Origin: Mycobacterium sp. E3251
GTDB taxonomy: Bacteria; Actinomycetota; Actinomycetes; Mycobacteriales; Mycobacteriaceae
NCBI RefSeq assembly: GCF_001666835.1
Contig: NZ_LZJF01000014.1
Span: forward strand, 27,613 to 91,612
DNA length: 64,000 nucleotides
Direction: 5' to 3'
The notes under the pieces were generated by a model that was not told where the DNA came from, made no database searches, and saw only the letters and a list, made by a program, of their open reading frames with translations. Both the position numbers and the translations under genes were made by a program. Positions 43,007 to 52,275 of this stretch are shown in pieces. The stretch's first letter is position 1. Every line of letters starts with the position of its first letter.

Positions 43007-43849
43007 ATGGCGCTGCAGGGTCAACAGCGCGGCTTTCGTCGCATACTCCTGGACAAAGTCAATGTGAAGTATGCGCAATATATCCACGAGTATTTCTATC
43101 AGAAGTTCTTCTACCACTACATAACCCGCAAGCTGTCCGCCAGAGACGTGTTATTCCTCAACTATGGCTACGAAGAAGACCCACCGATGGGCATTCCGCT
43201 TTCGCCGTCCGACGAGCCGAACCGGTATTTCATCCAGCTTTATCACCGCACGGCGACGCAGGTAGACCTCAGCGGTAAGCGGGTACTCGAGGTCGGTTGC
43301 GGCCACGGCGGTGGGAGCTCATACCTCACCCGAACCCTGCAACCGGCCTCATACACCGCGCTGGACTTGAACTCGGCCGGTATCGCCTTTTGCCGGAAGA
43401 GACACCATGTGGCCGGCCTGAAGTTCATGGAAGGCGACGCGGAGAACCTGTCTTTCCCGGACGAATCGTTCGACGCGGTGATCAATATCGAATCGTCGCA
43501 CCTTTACGCGCAGTTTCCCCGCTTCCTCTGCGAGGTTGTGCGTGTGCTGCGCCCGGGCGGTCATTTCCTCTACGCCGATTTCCGTCTCACCGAGGGGCTT
43601 GCCGCATGGGAGGCGCAATTAGCCGACGTGCCGCTGCGGGCCCTCTCGCAACGAGTGATCAATTCAGAGGTCATGCGCGGGATGGAGAACAATTCACAGT
43701 GGTGGATGGCGGCGGTCAATGCACTCGTGCCCGCGTTCGCGCGCAGCTTTGCCGTAACCCGTGGCTACCGATTCGTGTGGAACACGTACCAGGGCTTCCG
43801 AAGTGGGGGACCGACGGAATACCGGATGTACTGCTTCGTCAAGGCGTGA
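43007..43849 (+). CDS. SAM-dependent methyltransferase (Rv2952-like)
   Basis: This 280-residue methyltransferase has the SAM motif [15 protein letters not shown]. It also has [43 protein letters not shown] and a [12 protein letters not shown] end. These are signatures of the phthiotriol / phenolphthiotriol methyltransferase (Rv2952) and glycopeptidolipid methyltransferase group. It probably O-methylates a surface lipid or glycolipid. No lipid-synthesis genes are adjacent, so the acceptor is unknown. ATG 43007 is used. It ends 27 bases before tRNA-Ser. Confidence 0.88.
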   Translation: MALQGQQRGFRRILLDKVNVKYAQYIHEYFYQKFFYHYITRKLSARDVLFLNYGYEEDPPMGIPLSPSDEPNRYFIQLYHRTATQVDLSGKRVLEVGCGHGGGSSYLTRTLQPASYTALDLNSAGIAFCRKRHHVAGLKFMEGDAENLSFPDESFDAVINIESSHLYAQFPRFLCEVVRVLRPGGHFLYADFRLTEGLAAWEAQLADVPLRALSQRVINSEVMRGMENNSQWWMAAVNALVPAFARSFAVTRGYRFVWNTYQGFRSGGPTEYRMYCFVKA

Positions 43850-43876
43850 GGCGGTCTCCCGTGCGGAGAACGCCGT

Positions 43877-43966
43877 TGGCGGTGGCGGAGGGATTTGAAC
43901 CCTCGGACGGTTTTAGCCGTCACACGCTTTCGAGGCGTGCTCCTTAGGCCGCTCGGACACGCCACC
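43877..43966 (-). tRNA. tRNA-Ser (anticodon CGA)
   Basis: On the minus strand the acceptor stem GGTGGCG pairs with CGCCACC, followed by discriminator G and an encoded CCA (43877-43880). The anticodon stem CACGC/GCGTG encloses the loop with CGA, giving serine UCG. A long variable arm (GACGG/CCGTC) fits tRNA-Ser, and the T loop GGTTCAAATCC is standard. A tRNA-Ser stands at the same place, before tadA, in M. tuberculosis. Confidence 0.96.
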
Positions 43967-43995
43967 GCCGAGCAGCTTACCGAACCGCGGGCCCC

Positions 43996-44454
43996 TTACC
44001 CCAATCGCTGGCGGGCGAAGAACTCCTCCAGCGGCGCGGCACACTCGTCGGCGAGCACCCCGCCCCGCACTTCCGGGCGATGGTTGAGCCGCCGGTCGCG
44101 GACCACGTCCCACAGCGATCCGACCGCCCCGGTCTTGGGTTCCCACGCCCCGAACACCAGACGGCCCACGCGCGCCAGGACCAGCGCACCGGCACACATC
44201 GTGCACGGTTCGACGGTGACCGCCAGCGTGGCACCCTCCAGCCGCCAGCCGTCGCCGAGCGCGCCCGCCGCGGCCCGCAGCGCCAGGATCTCGGCATGCG
44301 CGGTCGGATCACCCAAGGCTTCCCGGGCGTTGACCGCGCGGGCCAGCTCGGTTCCGTCGGGCCCGACGACCACCGCACCGATGGGCACGTCGCGCGGACC
44401 CGCCGTCGCGGCGACAGACAAGGCGGCGCGGATCAGCTCTTCGTCAGCGATCAC
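43996..44454 (-). CDS. tadA: tRNA-specific adenosine deaminase TadA
   Basis: This 152-residue cytidine-deaminase-fold enzyme has zinc and proton-shuttle residues in HAE (His53, Glu55) and PCTMC (Cys84, Cys87). TadA converts the wobble adenosine of tRNA-Arg(ACG) to inosine. It is the Rv3752c ortholog by sequence and position. Its ATG overlaps the stop of the upstream partner gene, and it lies 30 bases from tRNA-Ser. Confidence 0.96.
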   Translation of the reverse strand: MIADEELIRAALSVAATAGPRDVPIGAVVVGPDGTELARAVNAREALGDPTAHAEILALRAAAGALGDGWRLEGATLAVTVEPCTMCAGALVLARVGRLVFGAWEPKTGAVGSLWDVVRDRRLNHRPEVRGGVLADECAAPLEEFFARQRLG

Positions 44455-44972
44455 CGACCGATGCGGTCGATCACGGCCGAAAGCTGGTCGGCGAAGCCCA
44501 TCTCCCGGGCGATGCGGCCGAGCTGCTCGTCCGCGTACAGGTCGGCCTCGTCGAGAATGACGCCCAGCACCGCCTCGGGCAGCCCGATGTCGGAGAGCAA
44601 TCCCAGGTCGCCCTCCTCGAACGGGTCGGAATCCTCCAGGTCCTCGGGGTCGATGTCGGCGTCCAGCTTGTCCAGCACTTCGGCGGCGATGTCGTAGTCC
44701 AGGGCGGCGGTGGCGTCGGAGAGCAGCAGCCGGGTACCTGACGGCGCGGGGCGCACGATCACGAAGAACTCGTCATCGACGTCGAGCAGCCCGAACACGG
44801 CGCCCGCGCTGCGCAATTCCCGCAGCTCCGTCTCGGCGGCCTTGAGGCTCATCAGCGATTTGCGGGCCATTGGGGAACACCGCCACTGGCCTTCTTCGCG
44901 CACGACCGCTACGCCGAAACCGTCCGGCGTATCGGCGGACAGGCCTTGGGCTGGGGCCCGTTGTGCTCCCAT
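44451..44972 (-). CDS. tRNA adenosine deaminase-associated protein (Rv3753c-like)
   Basis: This 173-residue acidic protein has two regions: an N-terminal [13 protein letters not shown] segment and the conserved [16 protein letters not shown] core, followed by an Asp/Glu-rich stretch. It is always beside tadA in actinobacteria and its stop overlaps the tadA start, so the products probably act together. No enzymatic motif is visible. Synteny with Rv3753c is clear. Confidence 0.92.
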   Translation of the reverse strand: MGAQRAPAQGLSADTPDGFGVAVVREEGQWRCSPMARKSLMSLKAAETELRELRSAGAVFGLLDVDDEFFVIVRPAPSGTRLLLSDATAALDYDIAAEVLDKLDADIDPEDLEDSDPFEEGDLGLLSDIGLPEAVLGVILDEADLYADEQLGRIAREMGFADQLSAVIDRIGR

Positions 44973-45075
44973 GGCCGCTTACGGTAGTCGCAGACCAGGC
45001 CCCCTGACCAGATGGAGCGAACCGCGGCGACATCTTGACGCACCGCCGACGCCGGATTGTGCCAACCTTAGGTCT

Positions 45076-46047
45076 GTGGCTAGCCCTGTTTCTCAACCAC
45101 CGGTGTGCGTGCTCGGGCTGGGGCTGATAGGGGGGTCGATAATGCGGGCCGCGACGGCAGCGGGCCGGGAAGTGTTCGGCTACAACCGGTCGGTCGAAGG
45201 CGCGCATGGAGCCGCCGCCGACGGCTTCGACGCGACCACCGACCTGACGGCGACGCTCACCCGCGCCGCCGACGCCGGCGCATTGATCGTTCTGGCCGTG
45301 CCCATGCCGGCGCTGGCCGGCATGCTCGCCCACATCGCCGAACTGGCCCCGGCCTGCCCGTTGACCGACGTCACCAGCGTCAAACGGGCGGTGCTCGACG
45401 AGGTTGTCGCGGCCGGCCTCCAGGAAAAATTTGTCGGCGGCCACCCGATGGCGGGCACCGCCCATTCGGGCTGGGCCGCCGGCCACCCGGGCCTGTTCAC
45501 CCGGGCGCCGTGGGTGATCAGCGTGGACGACCACGTCGACCCGGTGGTGTGGTCGATGGTCATGACGCTGGCCCTGGACTGCGGTGCGGTATTGGTCCCG
45601 GCCAAGTCCGACGACCACGACGCGGCGGCGGCCGCGATCTCGCACCTGCCGCACCTGCTCGCCGAGGCGCTGGCGGTCATCGCCGGGGACGTGCCGCTGG
45701 CGTTCGCGCTGGCCGCCGGGTCGTTCCGCGATGGGACGCGGGTGGCCGGCACCGCCCCCGACCTGGTGCGGGCGATGTGTGAGGGCAACTCCGACCAGCT
45801 GGTGCCGACGGTCGACCGGGTGATCCAGTTGCTGAGCCGGGCCCGCGAGTCGCTGGTCGCGAACGATTCGGTGGCCGAACTCGTCGAGGCCGGCCACGCC
45901 GCCCGCACGCGTTACGACAGCTTTCCGCGTTCCGACATCTTCCACGTCATCATCGGCGACGAGAACTGGCGCGAGGAATTGGCCGCCGCGGGCCGGGCGG
46001 GCGGCGTGATCAGATCCGCTCTGCCAAGCCTGGATAGTCGACGATGA
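45076..46047 (+). CDS. tyrA: Prephenate dehydrogenase
   Basis: This 323-residue protein starts at GTG 45076. It has the NAD site [10 protein letters not shown], the substrate-binding [13 protein letters not shown] and FSHLPH-like [12 protein letters not shown]. It oxidatively decarboxylates prephenate to 4-hydroxyphenylpyruvate in tyrosine synthesis. No ACT domain or chorismate mutase domain is fused. It matches Rv3754. Its last 38 bases overlap the convergent glycolipid-binding protein gene. Confidence 0.95.
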   Translation: MASPVSQPPVCVLGLGLIGGSIMRAATAAGREVFGYNRSVEGAHGAAADGFDATTDLTATLTRAADAGALIVLAVPMPALAGMLAHIAELAPACPLTDVTSVKRAVLDEVVAAGLQEKFVGGHPMAGTAHSGWAAGHPGLFTRAPWVISVDDHVDPVVWSMVMTLALDCGAVLVPAKSDDHDAAAAAISHLPHLLAEALAVIAGDVPLAFALAAGSFRDGTRVAGTAPDLVRAMCEGNSDQLVPTVDRVIQLLSRARESLVANDSVAELVEAGHAARTRYDSFPRSDIFHVIIGDENWREELAAAGRAGGVIRSALPSLDSRR

Positions 46048-46609
46048 AGCCCTCGTCGTCCACGCTCACGACGGTGTCGGCGACCGGGGAGTGCAGCTTG
46101 ATCCCGTCGTGGCCGCCCGTGCTGGTGTAACTCACGAGGTCCGCGGTGATCGCCATGTCGGGCAGGTTGACGTAGACGACCGGCAAGGTGACCGAGTCCG
46201 CCCGCTCGTGCAGGCCGAGCCGCCGGATGGGCAACGCGTTGAAGAACGGGCTGAAGACCACATCGCAGTCAAGCGCGCCGTTGTACCCGGCTCGCCGCTC
46301 GCCCTGGTGGTCGGTGACCAGCCACATGTTCTCTTCGTCCCGGGCGATGGACAGCACGCGTTCCCGTTCGGCGAGGGTGACCGTCATTCCCAGCCGCTTA
46401 GTGGCGCCGGTCTCGTCGGTCTGCAGGTCGTAGTACGCGCCGAACGCGGGGTTGGTGGCGGTGGCGGCGGCGACGATACGGCCGTTCGCCTTGATCCTCT
46501 TGCCGGACACCTGGATTCGTACCGATTCCATCCGGGAGACGTCCTGGGCACGCCAGGTCAACATTGCCTGCCACACGCGCCGAGGGCCATCAGAGGGGTC
46601 TGCGTTCAC
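46010..46609 (-). CDS. Putative glycolipid-binding protein (DUF1089)
   Basis: This 199-residue protein has a beta-rich fold with [17 protein letters not shown] at the start and [11 protein letters not shown] in the middle, as in the putative glycolipid-binding family. No signal peptide is seen. Its GTG touches the proZ stop (TGAGTG), so it is the last gene of the proXVWZ operon, as Rv3755c appears to be. A link to osmoprotectant uptake is suggested only by this arrangement. Confidence 0.88.
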   Translation of the reverse strand: MNADPSDGPRRVWQAMLTWRAQDVSRMESVRIQVSGKRIKANGRIVAAATATNPAFGAYYDLQTDETGATKRLGMTVTLAERERVLSIARDEENMWLVTDHQGERRAGYNGALDCDVVFSPFFNALPIRRLGLHERADSVTLPVVYVNLPDMAITADLVSYTSTGGHDGIKLHSPVADTVVSVDDEGFIVDYPGLAERI

Positions 46610-47323
46610 TCACCTACCGTAAGACGTGCGGGCGAACCGCGGCAGGCCTGTCGGGTAAGTGTGGCGAAGTCGTCCGGTGCCCGGCACCGACGCCCACACC
46701 ACCAACGCGAGCAGCCCGTCCAGCGCCAGCGCCAGCGCGGCCACCATCAAGGCACCGACCAGGGCAAGGTGGAACTCGCGTTCCTTGATTCCGTCGATCA
46801 GGTATCGGCCCAGCCCGCCGAGGCTGGCATAGGCCGCCACCGTGGCGGTGGCGACCACCTGAAGCGTCGCGCTGCGCAGCCCACCGAGGATCAACGGCAG
46901 CGCGTTGCGCGCCTCCACCCACAGCACCTGCGCCTCCGTCATGCCCATCGCCCTGGCCGCGTCGACCACGGTCGGCTCCACGTTGGCGATTCCCGCGTAC
47001 GTGCCGGCCAGCACGGCCGGGACGCCCAGCAGCATCAGGGCGACCAGCGGCGGCCCCATCCCCAACCCGAACAGCAACGTCCCGAGCAACAGCACACCCA
47101 GCGTCGGCAGGGCGCGCAACCCGTTGACCGTGCCGACCACCAGCACCGTGCCGCGGCCGGTATGCCCGATGATGAGCCCGGCCGGAACCGCGATCAGCGC
47201 CGAGGCGCCCACCGCGACCGCCGTGTACTCGAGATGCTCCAGGACTCGCGCCGCGAGCCCGACCGGGCCGGTCCAGTTGTCGGCGGTCAATAGGTAGGAG
47301 ATGGCCCCCTGGACGAAGTTCAT
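46610..47323 (-). CDS. proZ: Osmoprotectant ABC transporter permease ProZ
   Basis: This 237-residue inner-membrane permease has about six helices and the cytoplasmic coupling loop AARAMGMTEAQVLWVEARNA (20 residues). With ProW it forms the channel of a glycine-betaine/choline/proline type importer. ATG 47323 overlaps the proW stop by four bases. It matches Rv3756c. Confidence 0.94.
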   Translation of the reverse strand: MNFVQGAISYLLTADNWTGPVGLAARVLEHLEYTAVAVGASALIAVPAGLIIGHTGRGTVLVVGTVNGLRALPTLGVLLLGTLLFGLGMGPPLVALMLLGVPAVLAGTYAGIANVEPTVVDAARAMGMTEAQVLWVEARNALPLILGGLRSATLQVVATATVAAYASLGGLGRYLIDGIKEREFHLALVGALMVAALALALDGLLALVVWASVPGTGRLRHTYPTGLPRFARTSYGR

Positions 47324-48006
47324 CGCGCGCCACCCACTATCGGGGCCACCACCGACCGCCGCCGTGGTGAACGCCCGGCGTGCTCCCACGGCGTGGCCAG
47401 GCGGCCGGCCACCACGATCAACGCGTCGATGACGACAGCCAGCACGAAGAGCGCGATGATGCCGGCAAGGATCTGATCGCTCTTGTTCGTCTGGTATCCC
47501 TCGGTGAACCAGGTGCCCAGGCCGCCGATGCCGATCACCGACCCCACCGAGACCATCGCGATGTTGGTGACAACCACCACCCGCAACCCGGCGACCAGGA
47601 CCGGGATGGCCAGCGGCAATTCGACTTTCAGCATGCGGGCGATCGGCGAGTAGCCGACGGCGGTGGCGGCGTCGCGCACCTGGGCCGGCACCGCGTCCAG
47701 TGCCTCGAGCACCGCCCGCACCAGCAGCGCCGCGGTGTAGGCCGTAAGCGCGACCATGACGTTGGCCTCGTCGAGGATGCGGGTCCCGATGACCATCGGC
47801 AAGACCACGAACAGCGCCAGCGACGGAATGGTGAACACGACACTCGCGGTCGCCGTCGTCAGCCGGCGGGCAACCGGTGCGCGTTGCACCGCAGCGCCCA
47901 GCGGGATCGCGAGGGCCAAGCCGATCAGCACCGGCACCAACGACAACCGCAGATGGACGATGGTCAGCGCCCAGGCGTCGTCGAGGTGGGTGAGCAGGTA
48001 GTGCAT
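47320..48006 (-). CDS. proW: Osmoprotectant ABC transporter permease ProW
   Basis: This 228-residue permease has about six helices and the coupling loop RDAATAVGYSPIARMLKVEL (20 residues). It pairs with ProZ and the ATPase ProV. ATG 48006 lies 13 bases after the proV stop. A basic C-terminal tail (RSPRRRS) faces the cytosol. Orthologous to Rv3757c by order and sequence. Confidence 0.94.
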   Translation of the reverse strand: MHYLLTHLDDAWALTIVHLRLSLVPVLIGLALAIPLGAAVQRAPVARRLTTATASVVFTIPSLALFVVLPMVIGTRILDEANVMVALTAYTAALLVRAVLEALDAVPAQVRDAATAVGYSPIARMLKVELPLAIPVLVAGLRVVVVTNIAMVSVGSVIGIGGLGTWFTEGYQTNKSDQILAGIIALFVLAVVIDALIVVAGRLATPWEHAGRSPRRRSVVAPIVGGAR

Positions 48007-48019
48007 GTCGGTTCCCCGG

Positions 48020-49111
48020 TCAGGTCTTTCTTCGGGTTTCCACCGCGGCGAGCACGTCGTCGGCCAGCACACCGCCGACGACTTTTCCGCCTTCGTCGAC
48101 GGCGAGGCCCACACCCGACGGCGACGACAGCGCCGCATCCAGCGCCTGGCTGAGGTTCCCGCGCGGACGAAACAACGAGCCGAGGCCACTCATGCTGTCC
48201 GACAACGGCATTCCCGCACGATGCCGGCGCAGGCCTTCGGAATCGATCCAGCCCAGCGGAGCGCCATCGCCGTCCACCACCACCGCCCAGCCGTCCGTCG
48301 GGCCGGTGTCGGCGAGGTCGTACACCCTGATGCGTCGCACGTCATGCACCGGCAAGCCGGCCGCGTCGATGAGTTGCAACCATCGATAGCCGCGGCCGAG
48401 ACCGATGAACCTCGAGACGAAATCATTGGCAGGACGTGACAGCAGCCGTGCGGGTTCGTCGTACTGCTGCAACGTGCCGGCCCTGAAGACCGCGACTTTG
48501 TCCGCGAGTTTGAGCGCCTCGTCGATGTCGTGGGTGACGAAGACGATGGTCTTGTGCAATTCGCTCTGCAGACGCAGGATTTCGTTCTGCAGGTCAAGCC
48601 GAACCACAGGGTCGACGGCCGAGAACGGCTCGTCCATCAACAAGACGGGCGGGTCGGCCGCCAGCGCACGCGCCACACCGACGCGTTGTTGCTCACCGCC
48701 GGACAGCTGCGCGGGGTAGCGGGTGGCCAGCTTGGCGTCCAGCCCGACACGTTCGAGCACCTCGTAGGCGGCGGCACGAGCCGTCCGGCGGGACTGCCCC
48801 TTGAGCACCGGAACCGTTGCGATGTTGTCGATTACCCGCTGGTGCGGCATCAGGCCGGCGTGCTGGATGACGTAGCCGATCCCGAGGCGCAGCCGCACCG
48901 GGTCCAGGGTGGACACGTCCACGCCGTCGATGGTGATGGTGCCGGACGTGGGCTCGATCATGCGGTTGACCATGCGCAGGGCCGTGGTCTTGCCGCTTCC
49001 CGACGAGCCGACGAAGACGGTCAACTTCCCGTTCGGGATCACCAGACTCAACTGGTCCACCGCGGCGGTCCCGTCGGCGAAGGCCTTGCTGACTTTGTCG
49101 AAGACGATCAT
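48020..49111 (-). CDS. proV: Osmoprotectant ABC transporter ATPase ProV
   Basis: This 363-residue ATPase has Walker A GSSGSGKTT, the Q loop, signature LSGGEQQRVG, Walker B VLLMDEPF and switch His in VTHD. Residues from about 245 form a pair of degenerate CBS domains, which in this family sense ionic strength or nucleotides. It energises ProW/ProZ. The ATG overlaps the proX stop. Matches Rv3758c. Confidence 0.95.
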   Translation of the reverse strand: MIVFDKVSKAFADGTAAVDQLSLVIPNGKLTVFVGSSGSGKTTALRMVNRMIEPTSGTITIDGVDVSTLDPVRLRLGIGYVIQHAGLMPHQRVIDNIATVPVLKGQSRRTARAAAYEVLERVGLDAKLATRYPAQLSGGEQQRVGVARALAADPPVLLMDEPFSAVDPVVRLDLQNEILRLQSELHKTIVFVTHDIDEALKLADKVAVFRAGTLQQYDEPARLLSRPANDFVSRFIGLGRGYRWLQLIDAAGLPVHDVRRIRVYDLADTGPTDGWAVVVDGDGAPLGWIDSEGLRRHRAGMPLSDSMSGLGSLFRPRGNLSQALDAALSSPSGVGLAVDEGGKVVGGVLADDVLAAVETRRKT

Positions 49112-50055
49112 GCGCCGACCGGATGGTTGAAACCGTTGTCCCGCAGCCAGTCCCGGGCGGCCTGGTCGGGGTCGACACCGGAGTTTCCCGCAACCGCGGC
49201 GTTAAGCCCGGCCACCCCGGCGGTGGTCAGCTTCGCCGACACGGCGTCCAGCACCTGCTTGAGCCGGTCCGACTTCTTCTGCGAATTGACCAGCGGCACA
49301 ATGTTGCCGGCCACGAAGTTGTGCTCCGGGTCCTCGAGCACCACCAGATGGTTCTGCGGGATCGCGGGGGACGTGGTGAAAACGTTTGCGGCGTTGACCC
49401 TTCCCTCCACCAGGGCCCGCACCGTCACCGCGCCGCCGCCGTCGTTGATGGCGACGAAGTCGCCCGGCCTGATGTCGAGTCCGTACTTCTGCCGCAGCCC
49501 GGGCAGGCCGGACGGCCGGTTCGCGAAGGCCGACGGCGCCCCGAACCGCACGTCCGCCGAATGCACTGCCAGGTCGGCGATCGTCTTCAGCTTCCACGAA
49601 TCAGCGGTCCCGCCCGTCACCGTCACGGTGTCGGTGTCGGTGGCCGGCGAGGGCGTCAGGACCGCCAGGTCGCCGGGCAGCCTGCGGTCGAGTTCCAATT
49701 CGACGGCGTCGAGCATGGTCGCCGCCGACTCGGGCGCGAAGTAAAGCAGCAGGTTGCCGATGTACTCCGGCACCAGGTCGATGGAATGGTCTTTCAGCGC
49801 CGGGATATAGGTCTCCCGGCTGCCGATCCCCATCCGTCGACCGACCTCGAATCCGTTGGCCTGCAACGCTTGTGCATATATCTCGGCGATGATCTGCGAT
49901 TCCGGAAAGTCGCCGGACCCCACGACGATGGATTTGGGGCTGCGGACCTGGGCGCCCAGCGGGTCGGAGCTGCTGCACGCCACCAGAACGGAGATCGCCG
50001 TGAACAACACGGCCGCTTGGATGACCGCGCGGTGCGCGCGCGACGGCATCCCCAT
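49108..50055 (-). CDS. proX: Osmoprotectant-binding lipoprotein ProX
   Basis: This 315-residue substrate-binding lipoprotein starts at ATG 50055 and has lipobox LVAC (about Cys27). The mature domain begins IVVGSGDFPESQIIAEIYAQ (20 residues), the typical opening of OpuAC-like binders of quaternary amines. It captures osmoprotectants outside the membrane and delivers them to ProVWZ. First gene of the operon; matches Rv3759c in length and place. Confidence 0.94.
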   Translation of the reverse strand: MGMPSRAHRAVIQAAVLFTAISVLVACSSSDPLGAQVRSPKSIVVGSGDFPESQIIAEIYAQALQANGFEVGRRMGIGSRETYIPALKDHSIDLVPEYIGNLLLYFAPESAATMLDAVELELDRRLPGDLAVLTPSPATDTDTVTVTGGTADSWKLKTIADLAVHSADVRFGAPSAFANRPSGLPGLRQKYGLDIRPGDFVAINDGGGAVTVRALVEGRVNAANVFTTSPAIPQNHLVVLEDPEHNFVAGNIVPLVNSQKKSDRLKQVLDAVSAKLTTAGVAGLNAAVAGNSGVDPDQAARDWLRDNGFNHPVGA

Positions 50056-50155
50056 ACCGCCGACACTAACCTCAGAGTCGCCCGCGCGCCGGGACCCAGC
50101 GGGCCGGTTGCGCGGTTTGGTTTCATTCTGTGCCGGATGGGACAAAGATGACCCT

Positions 50156-50503
50156 ATGAGCAGCCATCCCCCTGCCTCGCCCAGCCAGCCGCCCCCCAAA
50201 CCCGCAGCGGCACCCAAGCAGGGCGCGGCGCCCAAGGAGCCCGCGATCGGGTTCACCCGCGCCGGCGCGCTGTGGTCGTCCCTGATCGGCGGCTTCCTGA
50301 TTCTGATTCTGCTGCTGATCTTCATCACCCAGAACACGGCGGAGACGCCCTTTACGTTCTTGGGCTGGCACTGGCGCCTGCCGCTGGGCGTGGCCATCCT
50401 GCTGGCGGCGGTGGTCGGCGGGCTGATCACGGTGGCCGTCGGTACCGCGCGAATCCTGCAACTGCGCCGCGCGGCCAAGAAGCATCACGCGGCGGCGCGC
50501 TAG
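50156..50503 (+). CDS. LapA/DUF1049 membrane protein (Rv3760-like)
   Basis: This 115-residue protein has a Pro/Ala/Lys-rich cytosolic head (residues 1-35) and two membrane helices, with FITQNTAETPFTFLGWHW between them, the signature of LapA (lipopolysaccharide assembly A) domains. In mycobacteria the function is unknown. It is divergent from proX and ends three bases before the convergent phosphotransferase gene. Matches Rv3760. Confidence 0.9.
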   Translation: MSSHPPASPSQPPPKPAAAPKQGAAPKEPAIGFTRAGALWSSLIGGFLILILLLIFITQNTAETPFTFLGWHWRLPLGVAILLAAVVGGLITVAVGTARILQLRRAAKKHHAAAR

Positions 50504-50506
50504 GGC

Positions 50507-51553
50507 CTAACCGGGGAGCTTGGCCAGCTCCGCCAGCCCGCGGGAGATCAGCGGGGCCACGACCTCCGGCATGTGGTCGGAGTCCATCCCGCGAGCCTGG
50601 TCCGACATCCGCCGGCGGAAGTCGATGCCGGCGGCGATGATGGCCAGCTTGAAGTAAGCCAGGGCCATGTAGAACTCCCAATGCGCCAGCGGCAGGCCGG
50701 CGACCAGCGAGTACCGGTCGGCCAACTCGTCGGCCGTCGGCAACAGCGGTGACGTCCAGGCCGCCTGCGCGTTGACGATCAAATCCAGCGCCGGGTCGCG
50801 GTACACGCACATCAGGGCCGCATCGCTGAGCGGGTCCCCGAGGGTGGACAGCTCCCAATCGACCACGGCGCGCACTTTCGTCGGGTCGTCGGCGTCCAGG
50901 ATGGTGTTGTCGATCCGGTAGTCGCCGTGCACGATCGACGTGCGGCTCTGCTGCGGGATGGCCTCTTGCAGACCGGAATGCAGGCGCTCGACGTCGGCGT
51001 CGCGGCGGTCGTCGGGCAGCCGCACCAACGCCCACTGGGAACCCCACCGCCGCACCTGGCGCTCCAGGTAACCGCTGGGCTTGCCGAAATCGGCCAGTCC
51101 CACGGCCTCGGGGTCGACGTTGTGCAGGTCGACGAGGACCCGGATCAGCGAGTCGACGCAGCCCTCGATGACGGTGTGGCTGAAGGCTTCGAGCTGGGCG
51201 CGACGGCGCACCACCTGGCCTGCCACGAATTCGACGATCTGGAACGGCGCGCCCAGCACCGAGTCGTCCTCGCACAGCGCGATCGCGCGCGCCACCGGGA
51301 CGGGCGTGTCCCGCAGCGCGGCGACGACCCGGTACTCGCGGGCCATGTCGTGCGCAGACGGGGTCAGGCCGTGCAGCGGCGGGCGCCGGACCAGCCAGCT
51401 GGTGGCGTCGTCATAGACGCGGAACGTCAGGTTGGAACGGCCACCGGAAATGAAGTCCGCGCGCAGCTCACCGTCGCGTCCGATGCCCAGTGAACGCAGG
51501 TACCGATCCAGCGAGGCCAGGTCGAGGCCCTCGAGTTGGTCAGCTGAAGTCAC
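50507..51553 (-). CDS. Aminoglycoside-phosphotransferase-fold kinase (Rv3761c-like)
   Basis: This 348-residue protein has the APH/choline-kinase fold: GGRSNLTFRV at the nucleotide loop, the catalytic HGDYRIDNTI and the metal-binding VDWELSTLGDP. It is the ACAD10/11-type kinase group, which phosphorylates hydroxyacyl-CoA or hydroxy acids in better known cases. M. tuberculosis Rv3761c was once named fadE36, although it is not a dehydrogenase. A second member lies at 52995-54026. Confidence 0.9.
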   Translation of the reverse strand: MTSADQLEGLDLASLDRYLRSLGIGRDGELRADFISGGRSNLTFRVYDDATSWLVRRPPLHGLTPSAHDMAREYRVVAALRDTPVPVARAIALCEDDSVLGAPFQIVEFVAGQVVRRRAQLEAFSHTVIEGCVDSLIRVLVDLHNVDPEAVGLADFGKPSGYLERQVRRWGSQWALVRLPDDRRDADVERLHSGLQEAIPQQSRTSIVHGDYRIDNTILDADDPTKVRAVVDWELSTLGDPLSDAALMCVYRDPALDLIVNAQAAWTSPLLPTADELADRYSLVAGLPLAHWEFYMALAYFKLAIIAAGIDFRRRMSDQARGMDSDHMPEVVAPLISRGLAELAKLPG

Positions 51554-51562
51554 CGGACTTGT

Positions 51563-52171
51563 TTACCACCTCTGATTTCGCGGCAGCAGGTCCCACACGT
51601 GCTCGACTCCATTGACCCCCGCGACGGTCGCCTGACCGGATCGCGAGAACAGCAGCCGGGTGACCGACGCGTAGTCGACGGGAAACGACAACAGCCGGGA
51701 CGTCCCCAGAATCTGGTGCAACAGGACGTTGATCACCCCGCCGTGGCTGAACACTGCGACGGTGTCCTCGGGATCGACGGAGGCGACGAGGTCGTCGACC
51801 GCCGCGCGCACCCGGGCCAGAAACGCGTCCTCGTCGACCGCGCTGGGCAGGTGCCCCTGGGCCAGGCGCGCCCACTCCTCGGGCATTTCCTGGCGGATCT
51901 GCTCGACCGGGATGTACAGCGGGAGATCCCGGTCATATTCGGCGAATCGGTCGTCGATCTCGACCGTGAGCTCCCGCGCCGCGGCGACCGGCTCGGCGGT
52001 CTGGATGGCGCGCCGCTGGGGGCTGCTCACCACCCGGGAGATGGGAAACCGGTCCAGCGCCTTGGGAAGTCGCTCGATCTGCGCCAGCCCCTCGTCCGAC
52101 AGGTCCGGGTCGGAGCCCTCGCCGTGTTCGCTGCGCAGCGGCAGGGCGTGCCGGACCAGAAGCAATTGCAT
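51563..52171 (-). CDS. Histidine phosphatase family protein
   Basis: This 202-residue phosphoglycerate-mutase-like phosphatase has the phosphorylated His in LLVRHALPL (His8), SSPQRRAIQTA and FSHGGVINV. Substrates in mycobacteria are varied and unknown here. It lies nine bases upstream of the kinase gene on the same strand, forming a kinase/phosphatase pair. ATG 52171 is the family-like start. Confidence 0.9.
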   Translation of the reverse strand: MQLLLVRHALPLRSEHGEGSDPDLSDEGLAQIERLPKALDRFPISRVVSSPQRRAIQTAEPVAAARELTVEIDDRFAEYDRDLPLYIPVEQIRQEMPEEWARLAQGHLPSAVDEDAFLARVRAAVDDLVASVDPEDTVAVFSHGGVINVLLHQILGTSRLLSFPVDYASVTRLLFSRSGQATVAGVNGVEHVWDLLPRNQRW

Positions 52172-52275
52172 GGGTGTGTCCCTGTCTGTGGTTGAGCGCG
52201 ACGTGTTCATTCAAAGCATGCGGACCGGTCCGCGCAAAATGGGGCTCAGCAGGAGGCCGACCGCGAGGAGGGCGA

